A stretch of 40,135 bases of DNA from Oscillospiraceae bacterium (GCA_015068855.1 SVJS01000010.1:1-40135); one strand, 5' to 3'. Counted from the stretch's first letter, positions 1 to 8,918 are shown. Notes: generated from the sequence alone by a model not told the origin. A program made the numbers and translations.

Positions 1-1
1 T

Positions 2-82
2 GCAGACGTTGCGGCATCAGGCGACAGCGATTGGTTTGAGGACGTAAAACGCTACGAAGCAGAGGTTTTATCAAACCGATAA
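2..82 (+). CDS. C-terminal end of an unidentified gene (partial at left edge)
   Basis: An open frame enters from the left edge and stops at a TAA at 80-82, giving 26 residues that end DWFEDVKRYEAEVLSNR. The tail is charged and helix-like. It resembles the ends of some extracellular sugar-binding proteins, but 26 residues are too few to name a family. It lies just upstream of the GH106-like gene on the same strand, so it may belong to the same carbohydrate operon. Confidence 0.4.
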   Translation, partial: ADVAASGDSDWFEDVKRYEAEVLSNR

Positions 83-115
83 AACTGCAAGATGGTCAAA
101 AGAGGAACAAGGGAT

Positions 116-2833
116 ATGGGGGACACTATGAACTTTACAAGTATACCCAAACAATACCGTCCGATTCCGTTTTGGAGTTGGAATGAAAAACTGGATACAA
201 AAGAAACAGCCGAGCAGGTTCACACCATGCACGAGGCGGGCCTTGGCGGGTTCTTTATGCATGCCCGCGGCGGCTTGCAGACCGACTACATGGGCGACGA
301 ATGGTTTGCCAACGTCGAGGCTGCCATACAGGCAGGCGAGGAAACAGGCATGGGTGCCTGGGCCTATGACGAAAACGGCTGGCCCAGCGGTTTCGGCAAC
401 GGGTATGTTAACGGAAAAGGGATCGAATATCAGCAAAAATATCTCCGTATGAGCGAAACAGAGCCGACGGAGAACGTCATTGCAAAATGCGGCGACCATT
501 GGTTCTATTTCGATGTCAACCCGTTTTATGTTGATGTGCTTGACAAAAAGGTGATTAAAGAGTTCATTGACTATGCCTACACGCCGTATTATGAACGGTA
601 CGGAAACCGCATTGAGGGCTTTTTCACGGATGAACCGCAGATTTCCCGCAACGGCATTCCCTGGAGCTTTGTGTTTGAAGGGGAGTATATGCGCCGGTAC
701 GGGGCGGCTATTAACGAGCATCTGGAAGAATTGTTTTTGCCAGTCGGGGACTATAAGAACACGAGGGTCAAGTTCTGGAAAATGGTGACGGACCTTTTTT
801 CCGAAAGCTTTTTGAAGCAGATTTATGACCAGTGTAACGAATGGGGCTTAAAGCTGACGGGGCATCTCGTTCTGGAAGAAGATTTGTACACACAAATCAC
901 GGGCAGCGGTGCCTGCATGCCGCATTACGAATATATGCACATCCCGGGCATGGACTGGCTGGGGCGGGATATCTTCGATTGCCTGACAACCATGCAGCTT
1001 TCCTCTGCCTGCGAGCAATTGGGCATTAAGCAGGTTCTTTCTGAAACCTTTGCCCTGTGCGGGCACAATGTCAGCTTTGCGGAGTTAAAGGGCCTATATG
1101 AATGGCAGATGGTCCATGGCATCAACCTTTTGTGTCAGCATCTTGAGGGCTATTCCATCCGTGGCATACGCAAGCGGGATTATCCCCCTGCTATGTATTG
1201 CCAACAGCCGTGGTGGAGCGACTATAAAGAGTTTATGGATGCCATGTCACGGGAGAGCATGATTCTGGCAGAAAGCCGGAAGCAGGCGGATGTTTTATTG
1301 CTTCATCCCCAAACCACCGCCTGGTCTATGTATGACGGCAAACCCGCAGAAGTCTATGGTAATGAAGAGATTGAAAAGCTGCACGAAAAGCTTTTGTCAA
1401 TCATGCGCACTTTGGAAAAGAAGCACATCATGTACCATCTTGGGGATGAAACCCTGATGGAACGTCATGCCAGAGTGGAAAACGGCAAGCTGGTTATTGG
1501 AGAGCAGCAGTATTCTTGCGTGATTGACTCTGCCTGCGAGATCCTTTTGCCCAAAACGCAGGCGCTCTTAGATGACTTTCTGGCGCAGGGCGGAACCCTC
1601 GTTAAAGCCGAGGACCTGCCTGACAATCCCGTCTGTGACAGCGACGAGATTACGTATGTAAGACGTGAGCATGACGACTACACGGTTCACTTTTTTGTCA
1701 ATACATCCAAAGACAGAAAAACGGCAAACATCCATGTGAACGGCAAAAAGCTTGATGCCTACACAGGCGAACTGACAGATTTTCCAAAGGACTACGAGTT
1801 TGAACCCTGGGGTAGCCTCATGATACTGGAAGACGAAACGGAGACGTGCCGTCTTACAAAACAAAAAGAGGATACCGTCAGACTCAGCGAAACGCTGACT
1901 CTTGCAGAGCCGGTGCAAAATGCCATCACGCTGGATGTGTGCGATTACTATTTTGACGGTGAATTGCAGGAGAAAAACGGTTATGTCTTAAACATTTGCG
2001 AACGGGCCAATGAACTGGAAAGACCGGTCCAAATTCATCAGGATTACCATGTCAAAATCAATTATATCCCCGAGCAGTTATTCTTGGTGTGCGAAACGCC
2101 TGACGTTTTTGCAATCCGAGTCAACGGCGAGCTGATAGATAAAACCGTTTGCGGTTTTTATCTGGATAAAAGCTTTAAGAAGATTGACATCGCAAAGTAT
2201 ATCGTCTTAGGGGAAAATACCATTTCCTTTGACTGTGCATTCAAACAAAGCAAGGCGTTTTATGAAAACAGAAGAAAATCCCTTGTCTTTGAAAGCGAGA
2301 AAAACAAGCTGGCCTATGACATGGAAATTGAGGCTATCTATCTTCTGGGCGCGTTCTCTGTGACAACTGACGGCACCTGGGAACAGCTGGAACGGAATGC
2401 CGTTCGATTCACGGGCAGCTTCGCGCTTGATGCACCGAAAGAAACGGTCCGCATAAAACATATAGAACAGCAGGGCTATCCATTCTTCTGCGGGGAAATG
2501 AAACTTGCAGGCGAAGTGGAGATAGCGGGCGAAAATCCGGTCTTAGACCTTAATGTTAAGGGCATCAACGCCGTGCGTGTAAAAATCGGGAACAAGGAAA
2601 AAGTCATGTTAACCGATAATAAATTGCCTCTTAAAGAGTTCGGCGTGAGCGGGAAGACCAAAATAGAACTGACGCTTGTTAACAATCTCAGAAACATTTT
2701 GGGACCGCACCATCTGGAGATAGGCGAAAGCTATGCGGTTGGCCCTGGTGCATTCTTTAAGGAAAGCTGTGTATGGGCTTCGTCTCCGGCTAGGTGGAAT
2801 GCAGGCTATTGCTTTGTTGAAACAAGCCTGTAA
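116..2833 (+). CDS. GH106-like glycoside hydrolase (putative alpha-L-rhamnosidase)
   Basis: A large, probably cytoplasmic glycosidase of about 905 residues with no signal peptide visible. The N-terminus has the RPIPFWSWN opening and the GLGGFFMHARGGLQT segment, then AYDENGWPSG and GFFTDEPQ. These are characteristic of the GH106/rhamnosidase-like TIM barrel, which fills roughly the first 400 residues. Beta-sandwich-like segments make up the rest, as is usual in this family. The GH106 acid/base and metal ligands were not mapped, so the substrate (probably an L-rhamnosyl or related glycan) is inferred from family. Starts are possible at 92, 116 and 128. I chose 116 because AGAGGA lies about 9 bases upstream; 128 has a G-rich stretch before it. 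It is followed by an intrinsic terminator at 2899. Confidence 0.72.
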   Translation: MGDTMNFTSIPKQYRPIPFWSWNEKLDTKETAEQVHTMHEAGLGGFFMHARGGLQTDYMGDEWFANVEAAIQAGEETGMGAWAYDENGWPSGFGNGYVNGKGIEYQQKYLRMSETEPTENVIAKCGDHWFYFDVNPFYVDVLDKKVIKEFIDYAYTPYYERYGNRIEGFFTDEPQISRNGIPWSFVFEGEYMRRYGAAINEHLEELFLPVGDYKNTRVKFWKMVTDLFSESFLKQIYDQCNEWGLKLTGHLVLEEDLYTQITGSGACMPHYEYMHIPGMDWLGRDIFDCLTTMQLSSACEQLGIKQVLSETFALCGHNVSFAELKGLYEWQMVHGINLLCQHLEGYSIRGIRKRDYPPAMYCQQPWWSDYKEFMDAMSRESMILAESRKQADVLLLHPQTTAWSMYDGKPAEVYGNEEIEKLHEKLLSIMRTLEKKHIMYHLGDETLMERHARVENGKLVIGEQQYSCVIDSACEILLPKTQALLDDFLAQGGTLVKAEDLPDNPVCDSDEITYVRREHDDYTVHFFVNTSKDRKTANIHVNGKKLDAYTGELTDFPKDYEFEPWGSLMILEDETETCRLTKQKEDTVRLSETLTLAEPVQNAITLDVCDYYFDGELQEKNGYVLNICERANELERPVQIHQDYHVKINYIPEQLFLVCETPDVFAIRVNGELIDKTVCGFYLDKSFKKIDIAKYIVLGENTISFDCAFKQSKAFYENRRKSLVFESEKNKLAYDMEIEAIYLLGAFSVTTDGTWEQLERNAVRFTGSFALDAPKETVRIKHIEQQGYPFFCGEMKLAGEVEIAGENPVLDLNVKGINAVRVKIGNKEKVMLTDNKLPLKEFGVSGKTKIELTLVNNLRNILGPHHLEIGESYAVGPGAFFKESCVWASSPARWNAGYCFVETSL

Positions 2834-2898
2834 GCGCTGTGTTACCAGAACGCGAAACGATGTAATGTGTCGCATGGTGGATAAGCTGTATAAAATTG

Positions 2899-2928
2899 AA
2901 AAGGAGTCGCTAAACGGCTCCTTTTTTT
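2899..2928 (+). terminator. intrinsic terminator after the GH106-like gene
   Basis: GGAG pairs with CTCC, with an inner CG/CG pair around a CTAAA loop, followed by seven T. It closes the transcript of the upstream glycosidase. Confidence 0.75.
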
Positions 2929-2974
2929 GAACGTGATTCAGCTATTTTCAAGGCATTAGGATAGGCCATTCCTA

Positions 2975-3003
2975 TTGAAAAATCTGTTTTTCTATGCTAT
3001 ACT
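2975..3003 (+). promoter_or_regulatory. sigma-A-type promoter of the PHP gene, with a 150-nt leader
   Basis: TTGAAA (2975-2980) and TATACT (2998-3003) are separated by 17 bases. A small inverted repeat, ATAGG-CCATT-CCTAT (2961-2975), abuts the -35 box. The roughly 145-nt leader to the start codon at 3154 carries the hairpin AAAGCC-TTTT-GGCTTT with a T-rich tail (3027-3044) and the palindrome TGTCAATTGACA (3062-3073). The 2834-3153 gap thus holds a terminator, a promoter and a structured leader, but no gene. Confidence 0.65.
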
Positions 3004-3026
3004 TAACACATGTGGGATTTACCCCT

Positions 3027-3044
3027 AAAGCCTTTTGGCTTTTT
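3027..3044 (+). terminator. terminator-like hairpin in the PHP gene leader (possible attenuator)
   Basis: A six-base stem with a TTTT loop and a T-rich tail (GGCTTTTTC) lies about 20 bases downstream of the expected transcription start and about 110 bases before the PHP start codon. A terminator there suggests attenuation, but no competing antiterminator or known riboswitch motif could be identified. Confidence 0.4.
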
Positions 3045-3153
3045 CGGTCTTTTGGCCGCTGTGTCAATTGACAGCGTTGCCCTAAACTTTCTACAGGAAA
3101 AGTTTTTTGCTTGTGATGCTGTCCTTTACGTGGAAAAAATAGGAGAGATTTTT

Positions 3154-4167
3154 ATGTATTTACTATCACCACTTAAAAAACAATACAAAGCGAATCTTCA
3201 TTGTCATAGTGTTCTCTCTGACGGCAAGAAAACGCCGCATGAGCTTAAAGAGATGTATAAAAAACAAGGGTATTCGATTCTTTCCATTACTGACCATGAA
3301 GCACCAAAGAGTCACTCCTATCTGAATGATGCTGAATTTCTTACCATAACGGGTTATGAAACCTATATAAGACCGGACGCGGAGTGCCGCTATGATGCGT
3401 ATGACAAGGAAATACATATCAACCTTTTTGCGCGTGACCCGGAAAACGAAGCGATTGTGTGTTACAACCCGGCGTATTGCAAATATATAACCAATGAGCA
3501 AAAAGAAAAATTAAAAAAGGTTGGCTCTCAGAAAACCAGAGAGTATAGCGTGGCGTATATTAATGAGCTTATACAAACGGCAAAGGCTCATGGCTACATC
3601 GCGGCGTATAATCATCCATGGTGGTCCATGGAGGAAGAGGCGGACATACTGCAATATGAAGGCTTTTTCAGTATGGAAATGTGCAATTACAGCAGTTACC
3701 TGATCGGTCATTTAGAATATAACGCGGCACTTTATGATACAATGCTTGCTGCCGGTAAACGGATATTTTGTCACAGTGCTGATGATAATCATAATGTAGC
3801 CCCGTCTGATTCCTTGGCGTTTGATTCGTTCGGCGGATTTACGATGATTATGCCTGAAAGCTTTACTTACGATGCGGTCATTGAAGCAATGGAGAGGGGC
3901 GAAATGTATTCTTCCATGGGCCCTGTCTTTAAGGAAATTTCCATGACGGGCAACAAAATTCATATTGAATGCTCAGATGTTGAGCGGATTATGGTATTTA
4001 CCGGCAGTAAGGCGCCTAAACGAAAATATGCTGCTCCCGGCGGAACCATTAACTCGGCCGATTTTGAGATTGATGAGCGCGCGAAATTTGTTCGGGTATC
4101 GGTTGTGGATGCATACGGAAAATTTGCCGACACGCGCGGCTTTTTCAGAGATGAATTGGAGTTTTAG
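3154..4167 (+). CDS. PHP-domain metal-dependent phosphoesterase
   Basis: A protein of 337 residues from the polymerase and histidinol phosphatase (PHP) superfamily. Metal-binding motifs appear in order: NLHCHSVLSDG (HxH near residues 16-18), SITDHEAP, a Glu in GYETYIRP, the His of YNHPWW, and CHSADDNHN. The set is complete, so the protein should be an active hydrolase of phosphate esters. The substrate cannot be told. The start at 3154 is supported by AGGAGAG eight bases upstream; an in-frame upstream extension to 3010 is leader sequence without a ribosome binding site. The gene is followed after 67 bases by an OPA-like transporter with its own ribosome binding site, so uptake and dephosphorylation of a sugar phosphate or glycerophosphodiester is plausible for the pair. 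Confidence 0.82.
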   Translation: MYLLSPLKKQYKANLHCHSVLSDGKKTPHELKEMYKKQGYSILSITDHEAPKSHSYLNDAEFLTITGYETYIRPDAECRYDAYDKEIHINLFARDPENEAIVCYNPAYCKYITNEQKEKLKKVGSQKTREYSVAYINELIQTAKAHGYIAAYNHPWWSMEEEADILQYEGFFSMEMCNYSSYLIGHLEYNAALYDTMLAAGKRIFCHSADDNHNVAPSDSLAFDSFGGFTMIMPESFTYDAVIEAMERGEMYSSMGPVFKEISMTGNKIHIECSDVERIMVFTGSKAPKRKYAAPGGTINSADFEIDERAKFVRVSVVDAYGKFADTRGFFRDELEF

Positions 4168-4234
4168 TGAAATTTTTAGCTCAATCATAAAACAAGTAAG
4201 ACTTACGTCACATCATGCTAAGAGGAGAAATACA

Positions 4235-5407
4235 ATGCAAAAGAAATACGGGAGAATTATATTTTTTATAGTCTATCTTGCCTATACATCCATCTACATT
4301 GCAAGAATCAATTTATCCGTGGCAAGTCCCGGACTTATATCAGAGGGCGTTATCGACGCGGTGCAGGTAGGCTTGCTTGGCAGTATATTTTCGACGATTT
4401 ATGCGGTTGGAAGACTTATCAATGGCGGCGTCAGCGACAAAATGCCACCATGGATTATGCTGACCACAGGGCTTTGTCTGGCAGGAGCCAGCAACGTTCT
4501 GATCAGCTTTTTTCCGCCCTTTATAGGAATCTTTATTCTCTGGCTCACAAACGCATACGCGCAGTCCATGCTCTGGAGCTCGGTGCTGTGTGTTGTTTCA
4601 AGTATTTATGACAAAGAGGTCGCAAAGAAAAAAACATCTGTCATGGTTACCTCTGTTGCGATGGGTAATATTCTAAGCATCATCATCAATACCTATTTGA
4701 TTACAAATTTCGGAACAAGATTTGCGTTTGTTGTCCCCGGCATTCTGACGATTGTTCTGGGTATTTTGGTATGTATTTTGACAAAACATATTAAAGCCCC
4801 AACAGAGGACCGCGAAAAGAATCATGTTTCCATGTGGGAGCTTATCAAGAAAAAAGAGGTTTACACCATGCTTGTTCCTGCCACACTACATGGCGTTATG
4901 AAGGATAACATCAGTCTGTGGATGGCGGTATTTATTGTTGACAGATTCTGCGTTGATTTAACCACATCTTCCTACTACATTCTTTTAATACCAACGATCG
5001 GATTCATAGGCAGAACCATTTACCCTGCGGTATATAAACTGTGTAAAAGCAAGGAAAACACAGTATCTATTATTGGGTTTTTTGTCAGTGCAGCATCTTC
5101 GCTCGTGCTGTGCTTTTCGGGCATCGGGATTATACCTGCGGTGTTATGCATGAGTCTTATTTATGCAGCAGTATCCATGATCAATACATCCATTTTATCA
5201 ATCTATCCGTTACAATTCTTAAAGACAGGGAATGTGGCATCTGTAAGCGGTGTTATGGATTTTGCTACATATTTAGGTGCCGGTGTTTCGGGTGTGATTT
5301 ACGGTGCACTTATTAAGAATTTTGGTTATACGCCCATGTTTCTTTCGTGGGTTTGCATATCGTTGATTTCAATCATTTTAGTCAAAAAAATCAAGACAAC
5401 GGAGTGA
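4235..5407 (+). CDS. MFS transporter, organophosphate:phosphate antiporter-like
   Basis: A 390-residue integral membrane protein with about 12 hydrophobic segments, split by a charged central loop (KHIKAPTEDREKNH). The first loop has GRLINGGVSDK, the MFS signature between helices 2 and 3. The opening YIARINLSVASP resembles the GlpT/UhpT/UhpC group. These import phosphorylated organic compounds in exchange for phosphate, but specificity is inferred. The start at 4235 is chosen for AGAGGAG nine bases upstream; a longer in-frame reading from 3965 would overlap the PHP gene and has no ribosome binding site. It lies between a phosphoesterase and a HAD phosphatase, which fits a phospho-substrate. 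Confidence 0.8.
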   Translation: MQKKYGRIIFFIVYLAYTSIYIARINLSVASPGLISEGVIDAVQVGLLGSIFSTIYAVGRLINGGVSDKMPPWIMLTTGLCLAGASNVLISFFPPFIGIFILWLTNAYAQSMLWSSVLCVVSSIYDKEVAKKKTSVMVTSVAMGNILSIIINTYLITNFGTRFAFVVPGILTIVLGILVCILTKHIKAPTEDREKNHVSMWELIKKKEVYTMLVPATLHGVMKDNISLWMAVFIVDRFCVDLTTSSYYILLIPTIGFIGRTIYPAVYKLCKSKENTVSIIGFFVSAASSLVLCFSGIGIIPAVLCMSLIYAAVSMINTSILSIYPLQFLKTGNVASVSGVMDFATYLGAGVSGVIYGALIKNFGYTPMFLSWVCISLISIILVKKIKTTE

Positions 5408-5412
5408 AATCG

Positions 5413-5466
5413 ATGCAGGAATGGATTATAGGGTATCTATATGAGCCGTGGCATTACCGATTTTGA
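5413..5466 (+). pseudogene. relic of a VanY-type D-alanyl-D-alanine carboxypeptidase C-terminus
   Basis: A 17-codon open frame ends GYLYEPWHYRF and then stops. The string YEPWHYR is the metal-ligand signature at the end of VanY-type D,D-carboxypeptidases (family M15B), where it is normally followed by about 20-30 more residues and preceded by well over 100. Neither is present here, as the upstream sequence belongs to the MFS gene. It looks like a leftover from deletion of a larger gene, but a short chance match cannot be excluded. Confidence 0.45.
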
Positions 5467-5509
5467 TAACGATTTTGTGAACTATTATTAAAAAGGGTGG
5501 AGAACAAGT

Positions 5510-6187
5510 ATGTTAAAAGATATTAAGGGTGCCATATTTGATATGGACGGGACATTGGTAGATTCGTTGATGGTGTGGGATGTCTTATGGGAGAAATTTG
5601 GAGTAAAATTTCTGAACCGTGAGGGTTTTCGGCCCTCCAAAGAAGACGATAAGCTTGTCAGAACAAAGACCTTACAGGATGCGATGGACCACATTCATTC
5701 TGTTTACAATCTGGGACATAGCGGAGAAGAATTGCTGGATAGTGCGAATGAAATGATGAGAAACTTTTATTCTAACGATGTTGAGTTAAAAAAAGGCGTA
5801 TTGGAGTTTCTTGCATATTGCTATGATAAGGGAATCAAAATGTGCATAGCTTCAGCAACGGACATATCGTTGATAAAACTGGCTATTGACCATTTGAAAA
5901 TAGGGAAGTATTTTGTGAAAATCCTTTCCTGCGCGGCAATTGGCAAGGGTAAGGACCAGCCGGATATCTACATCAAAGCGCAAGAGTGTCTGGGGACTAA
6001 AACAGAGGAAACGTGCGTGTTTGAAGATTCACATATTGCGATTGACACAGCGGATAAGTTGGGAATGAAAACAGTAGGCATTTACGATCAATATAATTAC
6101 GGCCAAGAAGAAATGAAGAGAATCGCAACTGTGTATATTGCAGAAGGCGAGACCTTGAAAAAGCTTATTGATCATAACTGTATCTAA
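5510..6187 (+). CDS. HAD-superfamily hydrolase, beta-phosphoglucomutase/phosphatase-like
   Basis: A 225-residue cytoplasmic protein of the haloacid dehalogenase superfamily, subclass I. Motif I is FDMDGTLVDS (nucleophile Asp at about residue 11, acid/base Asp at 13). A helical cap follows, then motif II in CIASATDIS, a Lys near GKGKDQPD, and motif IV in FEDSHIAIDTADKLGMKTVG. All catalytic motifs are present. Such proteins dephosphorylate sugar phosphates or related metabolites, or act as mutases; the sequence alone does not decide. AAAGGGTGGAG lies just upstream of the ATG. It follows the transporter in the same direction after a 100-base gap that contains the VanY-like relic. Confidence 0.82.
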   Translation: MLKDIKGAIFDMDGTLVDSLMVWDVLWEKFGVKFLNREGFRPSKEDDKLVRTKTLQDAMDHIHSVYNLGHSGEELLDSANEMMRNFYSNDVELKKGVLEFLAYCYDKGIKMCIASATDISLIKLAIDHLKIGKYFVKILSCAAIGKGKDQPDIYIKAQECLGTKTEETCVFEDSHIAIDTADKLGMKTVGIYDQYNYGQEEMKRIATVYIAEGETLKKLIDHNCI

Positions 6188-6232
6188 AACTTATATCTCA
6201 CAATGGTCTAAAAGAAAGGCATTTGAATGACG

Positions 6233-6252
6233 CAGTCTTTCTATAAAGACTG
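6233..6252 (+). terminator. hairpin after the HAD gene
   Basis: CAGTCTTT-CTAT-AAAGACTG forms a perfect eight-base stem about 45 bases past the HAD stop codon. There is no clear T run, so termination is uncertain. Confidence 0.35.
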
Positions 6253-6316
6253 TCAGGTGGTTTTGAATAGAATAAGTAAATGACAGATACATAATAAAAA
6301 TGGAGAGCGGGTTACC

Positions 6317-6835
6317 ATGGAGTACGATTTATTTTACATAATTGGACAGTTGTTTGGTGTTATTGCAGTTGTGCTGGGATTTATTGCGTTTCAAAGAAAA
6401 ACACAGCTGGGAATTATCCTTTTTCAGTGTGCTACGGCGCTGGTGTTTTCTGCGCACTATTTTTTGATTTCTGCACCGACTGCGGTTGCACTTAATGTAT
6501 TATCGGCAATGATATGTGTTTTCTTTGCTTTTCGCGACAAGTTAAAAGGCAAAAGTAAAGTAGAGGTCATTGTGAGTTCGTTGCTGATTATACTTGCCGG
6601 TGCTCTGACCTGGGAAAACGCTTATTCTGTTTTTTTAATAGCGGGACTTATGATCAATGTTATAAGTCTTTCTTTTTCTAACCCTCAAAACACAAGGCGT
6701 GCAATGCTTCTTAAATCACCCCTGTGTATTGCATACAATTTGGCAGTGACATCGATTGGCGGTGTGGTTTTTGAAAGTGCGGTTCTTACATCGGCCATTA
6801 TAGGGCTTATCAAAAACAAGGTAAGAGAAAAATAA
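6317..6835 (+). CDS. YgjV-type membrane protein (Imp-YgjV family)
   Basis: A 172-residue, very hydrophobic protein with about five to six membrane segments. It opens with IIGQLFGVIAVVLGFIAFQRKTQ, has FSAHYFLI in the second segment, and ends in a basic tail. The pattern and length match the bacterial YgjV inner-membrane family. The function of that family is not established. TGGAGAG lies about 9 bases before the ATG. No operon partner is obvious: the upstream gap holds a hairpin and the next gene lies in an AT-rich island. Confidence 0.65.
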   Translation: MEYDLFYIIGQLFGVIAVVLGFIAFQRKTQLGIILFQCATALVFSAHYFLISAPTAVALNVLSAMICVFFAFRDKLKGKSKVEVIVSSLLIILAGALTWENAYSVFLIAGLMINVISLSFSNPQNTRRAMLLKSPLCIAYNLAVTSIGGVVFESAVLTSAIIGLIKNKVREK

Positions 6836-6881
6836 TAAGTCATTGACCTTGTTGCATCAGAAAATTATAGTTTTTTATCCT

Positions 6882-6905
6882 GACTTGACACGAACTTTGT
6901 CGAAT
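6882..6905. repeat. left copy of a direct repeat bordering the AT-rich island
   Basis: GACTTGACACGA (6882-6893) followed by TGTCGAAT (6898-6905). The same two blocks recur in the same order at 8919-8930 and 8943-8950, with a longer spacer. The two copies flank the three AT-rich genes almost exactly. Confidence 0.5.
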
Positions 6906-6952
6906 AATGCAGAATTGAATTTAAAAATTATATTTTGAGGAAGTGAAAAAAT

Positions 6953-7747
6953 TTGAAAAAAAGTAAACTCTGGATTTGTTTGTTTTTGGGTGTTATATTT
7001 TTACTTATATTTGTAATGGTATTGCCATTCCTAATTAGAGATAATTTTGCTAATATTCAAAATTTAGGCATAACATTGGAGTATCATGAAATGTTATCAT
7101 ATTTAATAACATCATTATCTGTTATAGTAACCGCAATATTAAGTTGTATTACAGTTTTTATATCAAAAAAAGCTTCAATGGTTAGTGATAGAATGTTGTC
7201 ACTAGAAGAAGAAAAATTAAGCCCTTATTTAGATATTGTTAGAGAAAAATCTTATGTGTCTGAGTGTAGGAATAGTGATGAATTGTTAAAAGTAAAATTG
7301 TATGTTAGAAATATTGGTCAATACCCTATTCAAAATATTTTATTGAGCAGGAAAGAGTTAGACATAAAAGAGATTGAAGATATATATGTTAATGACAAAA
7401 TTTGTGATAGAATATTTGAACAACTTTCAAAATTAAGTGAAAATAAAGAAAATAAAGAGTATACTTTGACTTGTATAGCGGGTCTCCGTGAGATGACAGT
7501 AGTTCACTCAAGATATAGAAATGGAGAACGCGAAATAAAAGAAGAGGAACTACCATTTTCTGAATCACTTTATTTTAATATAGAAAAAAATGAGATTGAG
7601 AAACCAATTGAGATATACATAACTATGCAAAATATTTCTGGAGAGATTTATGTTCAAAAAACAAAATTATATATATCGAACAGAAGTAATAAACATGATT
7701 ATTTTTTAACCATGCATTCAAAAACAATTAAAAGGGTAATTAACTAA
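6953..7747 (+). CDS. hypothetical membrane protein with two N-terminal helices
   Basis: I do not recognise the family. The 264 residues start with two strongly hydrophobic segments (about 6-28 and 47-70). A short stretch that could form a coiled coil follows (DRMLSLEEEKLSP), then a hydrophilic, beta-rich domain of about 180 residues. That domain is probably cytoplasmic by the positive-inside rule. The start is TTG at 6953, with TGAGGAAG about 10 bases upstream. Base composition and codon use are much more AT-rich than in neighbouring genes, which suggests horizontal acquisition. It is followed after 31 bases by a lipoprotein gene and then a PH-domain gene, so the three may act together at the membrane. 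Confidence 0.6.
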   Translation: MKKSKLWICLFLGVIFLLIFVMVLPFLIRDNFANIQNLGITLEYHEMLSYLITSLSVIVTAILSCITVFISKKASMVSDRMLSLEEEKLSPYLDIVREKSYVSECRNSDELLKVKLYVRNIGQYPIQNILLSRKELDIKEIEDIYVNDKICDRIFEQLSKLSENKENKEYTLTCIAGLREMTVVHSRYRNGEREIKEEELPFSESLYFNIEKNEIEKPIEIYITMQNISGEIYVQKTKLYISNRSNKHDYFLTMHSKTIKRVIN

Positions 7748-7778
7748 ATGTTAATAATAAATTATGAGGTGATTAAAT

Positions 7779-8300
7779 ATGAAAAATAGTGTTAGAAAAT
7801 TAGCTTGTACAATTGTTTGTGTTTTGAGTTTGACAATTCTTAGTTCATGCGGATATATACAAAGCACTGATTCAAATCAACAAGTATTAGAAGAGACAAA
7901 CGAACAATCGCAAGCAACTGCAAATAAGGAGAATGAAACTACTAAAAAGAAAAAATATGACAAAAAAATAGAATGGGGAAATTTATCTAGTTATTGCTGT
8001 GCTGTAGAAATTGATGAATATGACGGAGATATAATTGAAGCTGGTACATATAGAATATACCCTGATTTAGTTAGCGGATTAGATAAAGGTAGAATAGCAA
8101 TTGTTTGGGATGTATATACATCAGAAACTTTGTATAATAATATTTCCGAATTAAAAGAAAGTGAATATCGAGGATCTGTTGGTGGAATGTCAAAAAATGA
8201 GATTACATTAGATTTATCTTCAGGACAATATTTATATGTAAAATATAATCCTGTAGCAAATAACAATCCGACAGGAATTGTAGTTATTGATAAAAAATAA
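7779..8300 (+). CDS. hypothetical lipoprotein
   Basis: A 173-residue exported lipoprotein. The N-terminus has basic residues, a hydrophobic core and the lipobox LSSC (Cys near residue 25), so it should be lipid-anchored on the outer face of the membrane. A Gln/Asn/Glu/Lys-rich linker follows (about 28-65). The C-terminal domain of about 105 residues is acidic and beta-rich, with EIDEYDGDIIEAGTYRIYP and later TLDLSSGQYLYVKYNP. The function is unknown. GAGGTG lies about 9 bases before the ATG. It is the middle gene of the AT-rich island. Confidence 0.65.
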   Translation: MKNSVRKLACTIVCVLSLTILSSCGYIQSTDSNQQVLEETNEQSQATANKENETTKKKKYDKKIEWGNLSSYCCAVEIDEYDGDIIEAGTYRIYPDLVSGLDKGRIAIVWDVYTSETLYNNISELKESEYRGSVGGMSKNEITLDLSSGQYLYVKYNPVANNNPTGIVVIDKK

Positions 8301-8345
8301 TTTTTTATTCTTTTCTTTACAAAAATATATAAAGGAGAAATACAG

Positions 8346-8738
8346 ATGATTGATTTTAAAAACGGGGCGTTTTTCAAATTAAAGAAAATAGATAATGAAA
8401 AAGCTGTATCATTAGTTTCAGCTTTGCTTATATCGGATGAAAGTATAATTTCTACATATAAAGCTTTAAGAGATTATGTTGTTTTTACAAATAAAAGAAT
8501 AATATCAGTAAATGCGCAAGGTATAACTGGTACAAAAAAAGATTATACATCTTTGCCATATTCAAAGGTTCAGGTTTATTCTGTTGAAACTGCTGGTATA
8601 GCGGATATGGATTCATTTGTTGCTGATTGTGAATTGGAGTTATACTTTTCCGGAGTAGGAAAAGTTAAATTTGAATTTGAGAAAGATTGTGATGTAAAGG
8701 AAATTTGCAAAATGATTTCCGAGTATGTTCTGAGATAA
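8346..8738 (+). CDS. PH-domain protein (bacterial bPH_1 type)
   Basis: A 130-residue protein whose whole length fits a bacterial pleckstrin-homology-like domain. Examples are YVVFTNKRIISVNAQGITGTKKDYTSLPYSKVQVYSVETAG and a C-terminal helix, CDVKEICKMISEYVL. Such domains form oligomeric rings in the few cases studied; a ligand or partner is unknown. AAAGGAGAAA precedes the ATG by about 6 bases. It is the last gene of the AT-rich island, in line with the membrane protein and the lipoprotein. Confidence 0.72.
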   Translation: MIDFKNGAFFKLKKIDNEKAVSLVSALLISDESIISTYKALRDYVVFTNKRIISVNAQGITGTKKDYTSLPYSKVQVYSVETAGIADMDSFVADCELELYFSGVGKVKFEFEKDCDVKEICKMISEYVLR

Positions 8739-8918
8739 GTTTTATTTTTAACATCACACTAATTAAATTAAATAAAATAAATAGTTTGCCAATAATAAAT
8801 ATTTACATATCGGGCAGGAAAATCTAACAGTCCTGCGGGTTCTAAGGAATTTTGTTCAGAAAAAATGCAGTGAAAAATTAAGGGAAAAATAGTAGGTCCT
8901 TTTATTCACTATTCGCCC

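Noticed and set aside
3062-3073. TGTCAATTGACA as an operator with TTGACA as a -35 box
   Set aside because: At 17 bases spacing there is only CTACAG, not a -10 box, and a better promoter lies upstream. The palindrome alone is weak evidence for a regulator.
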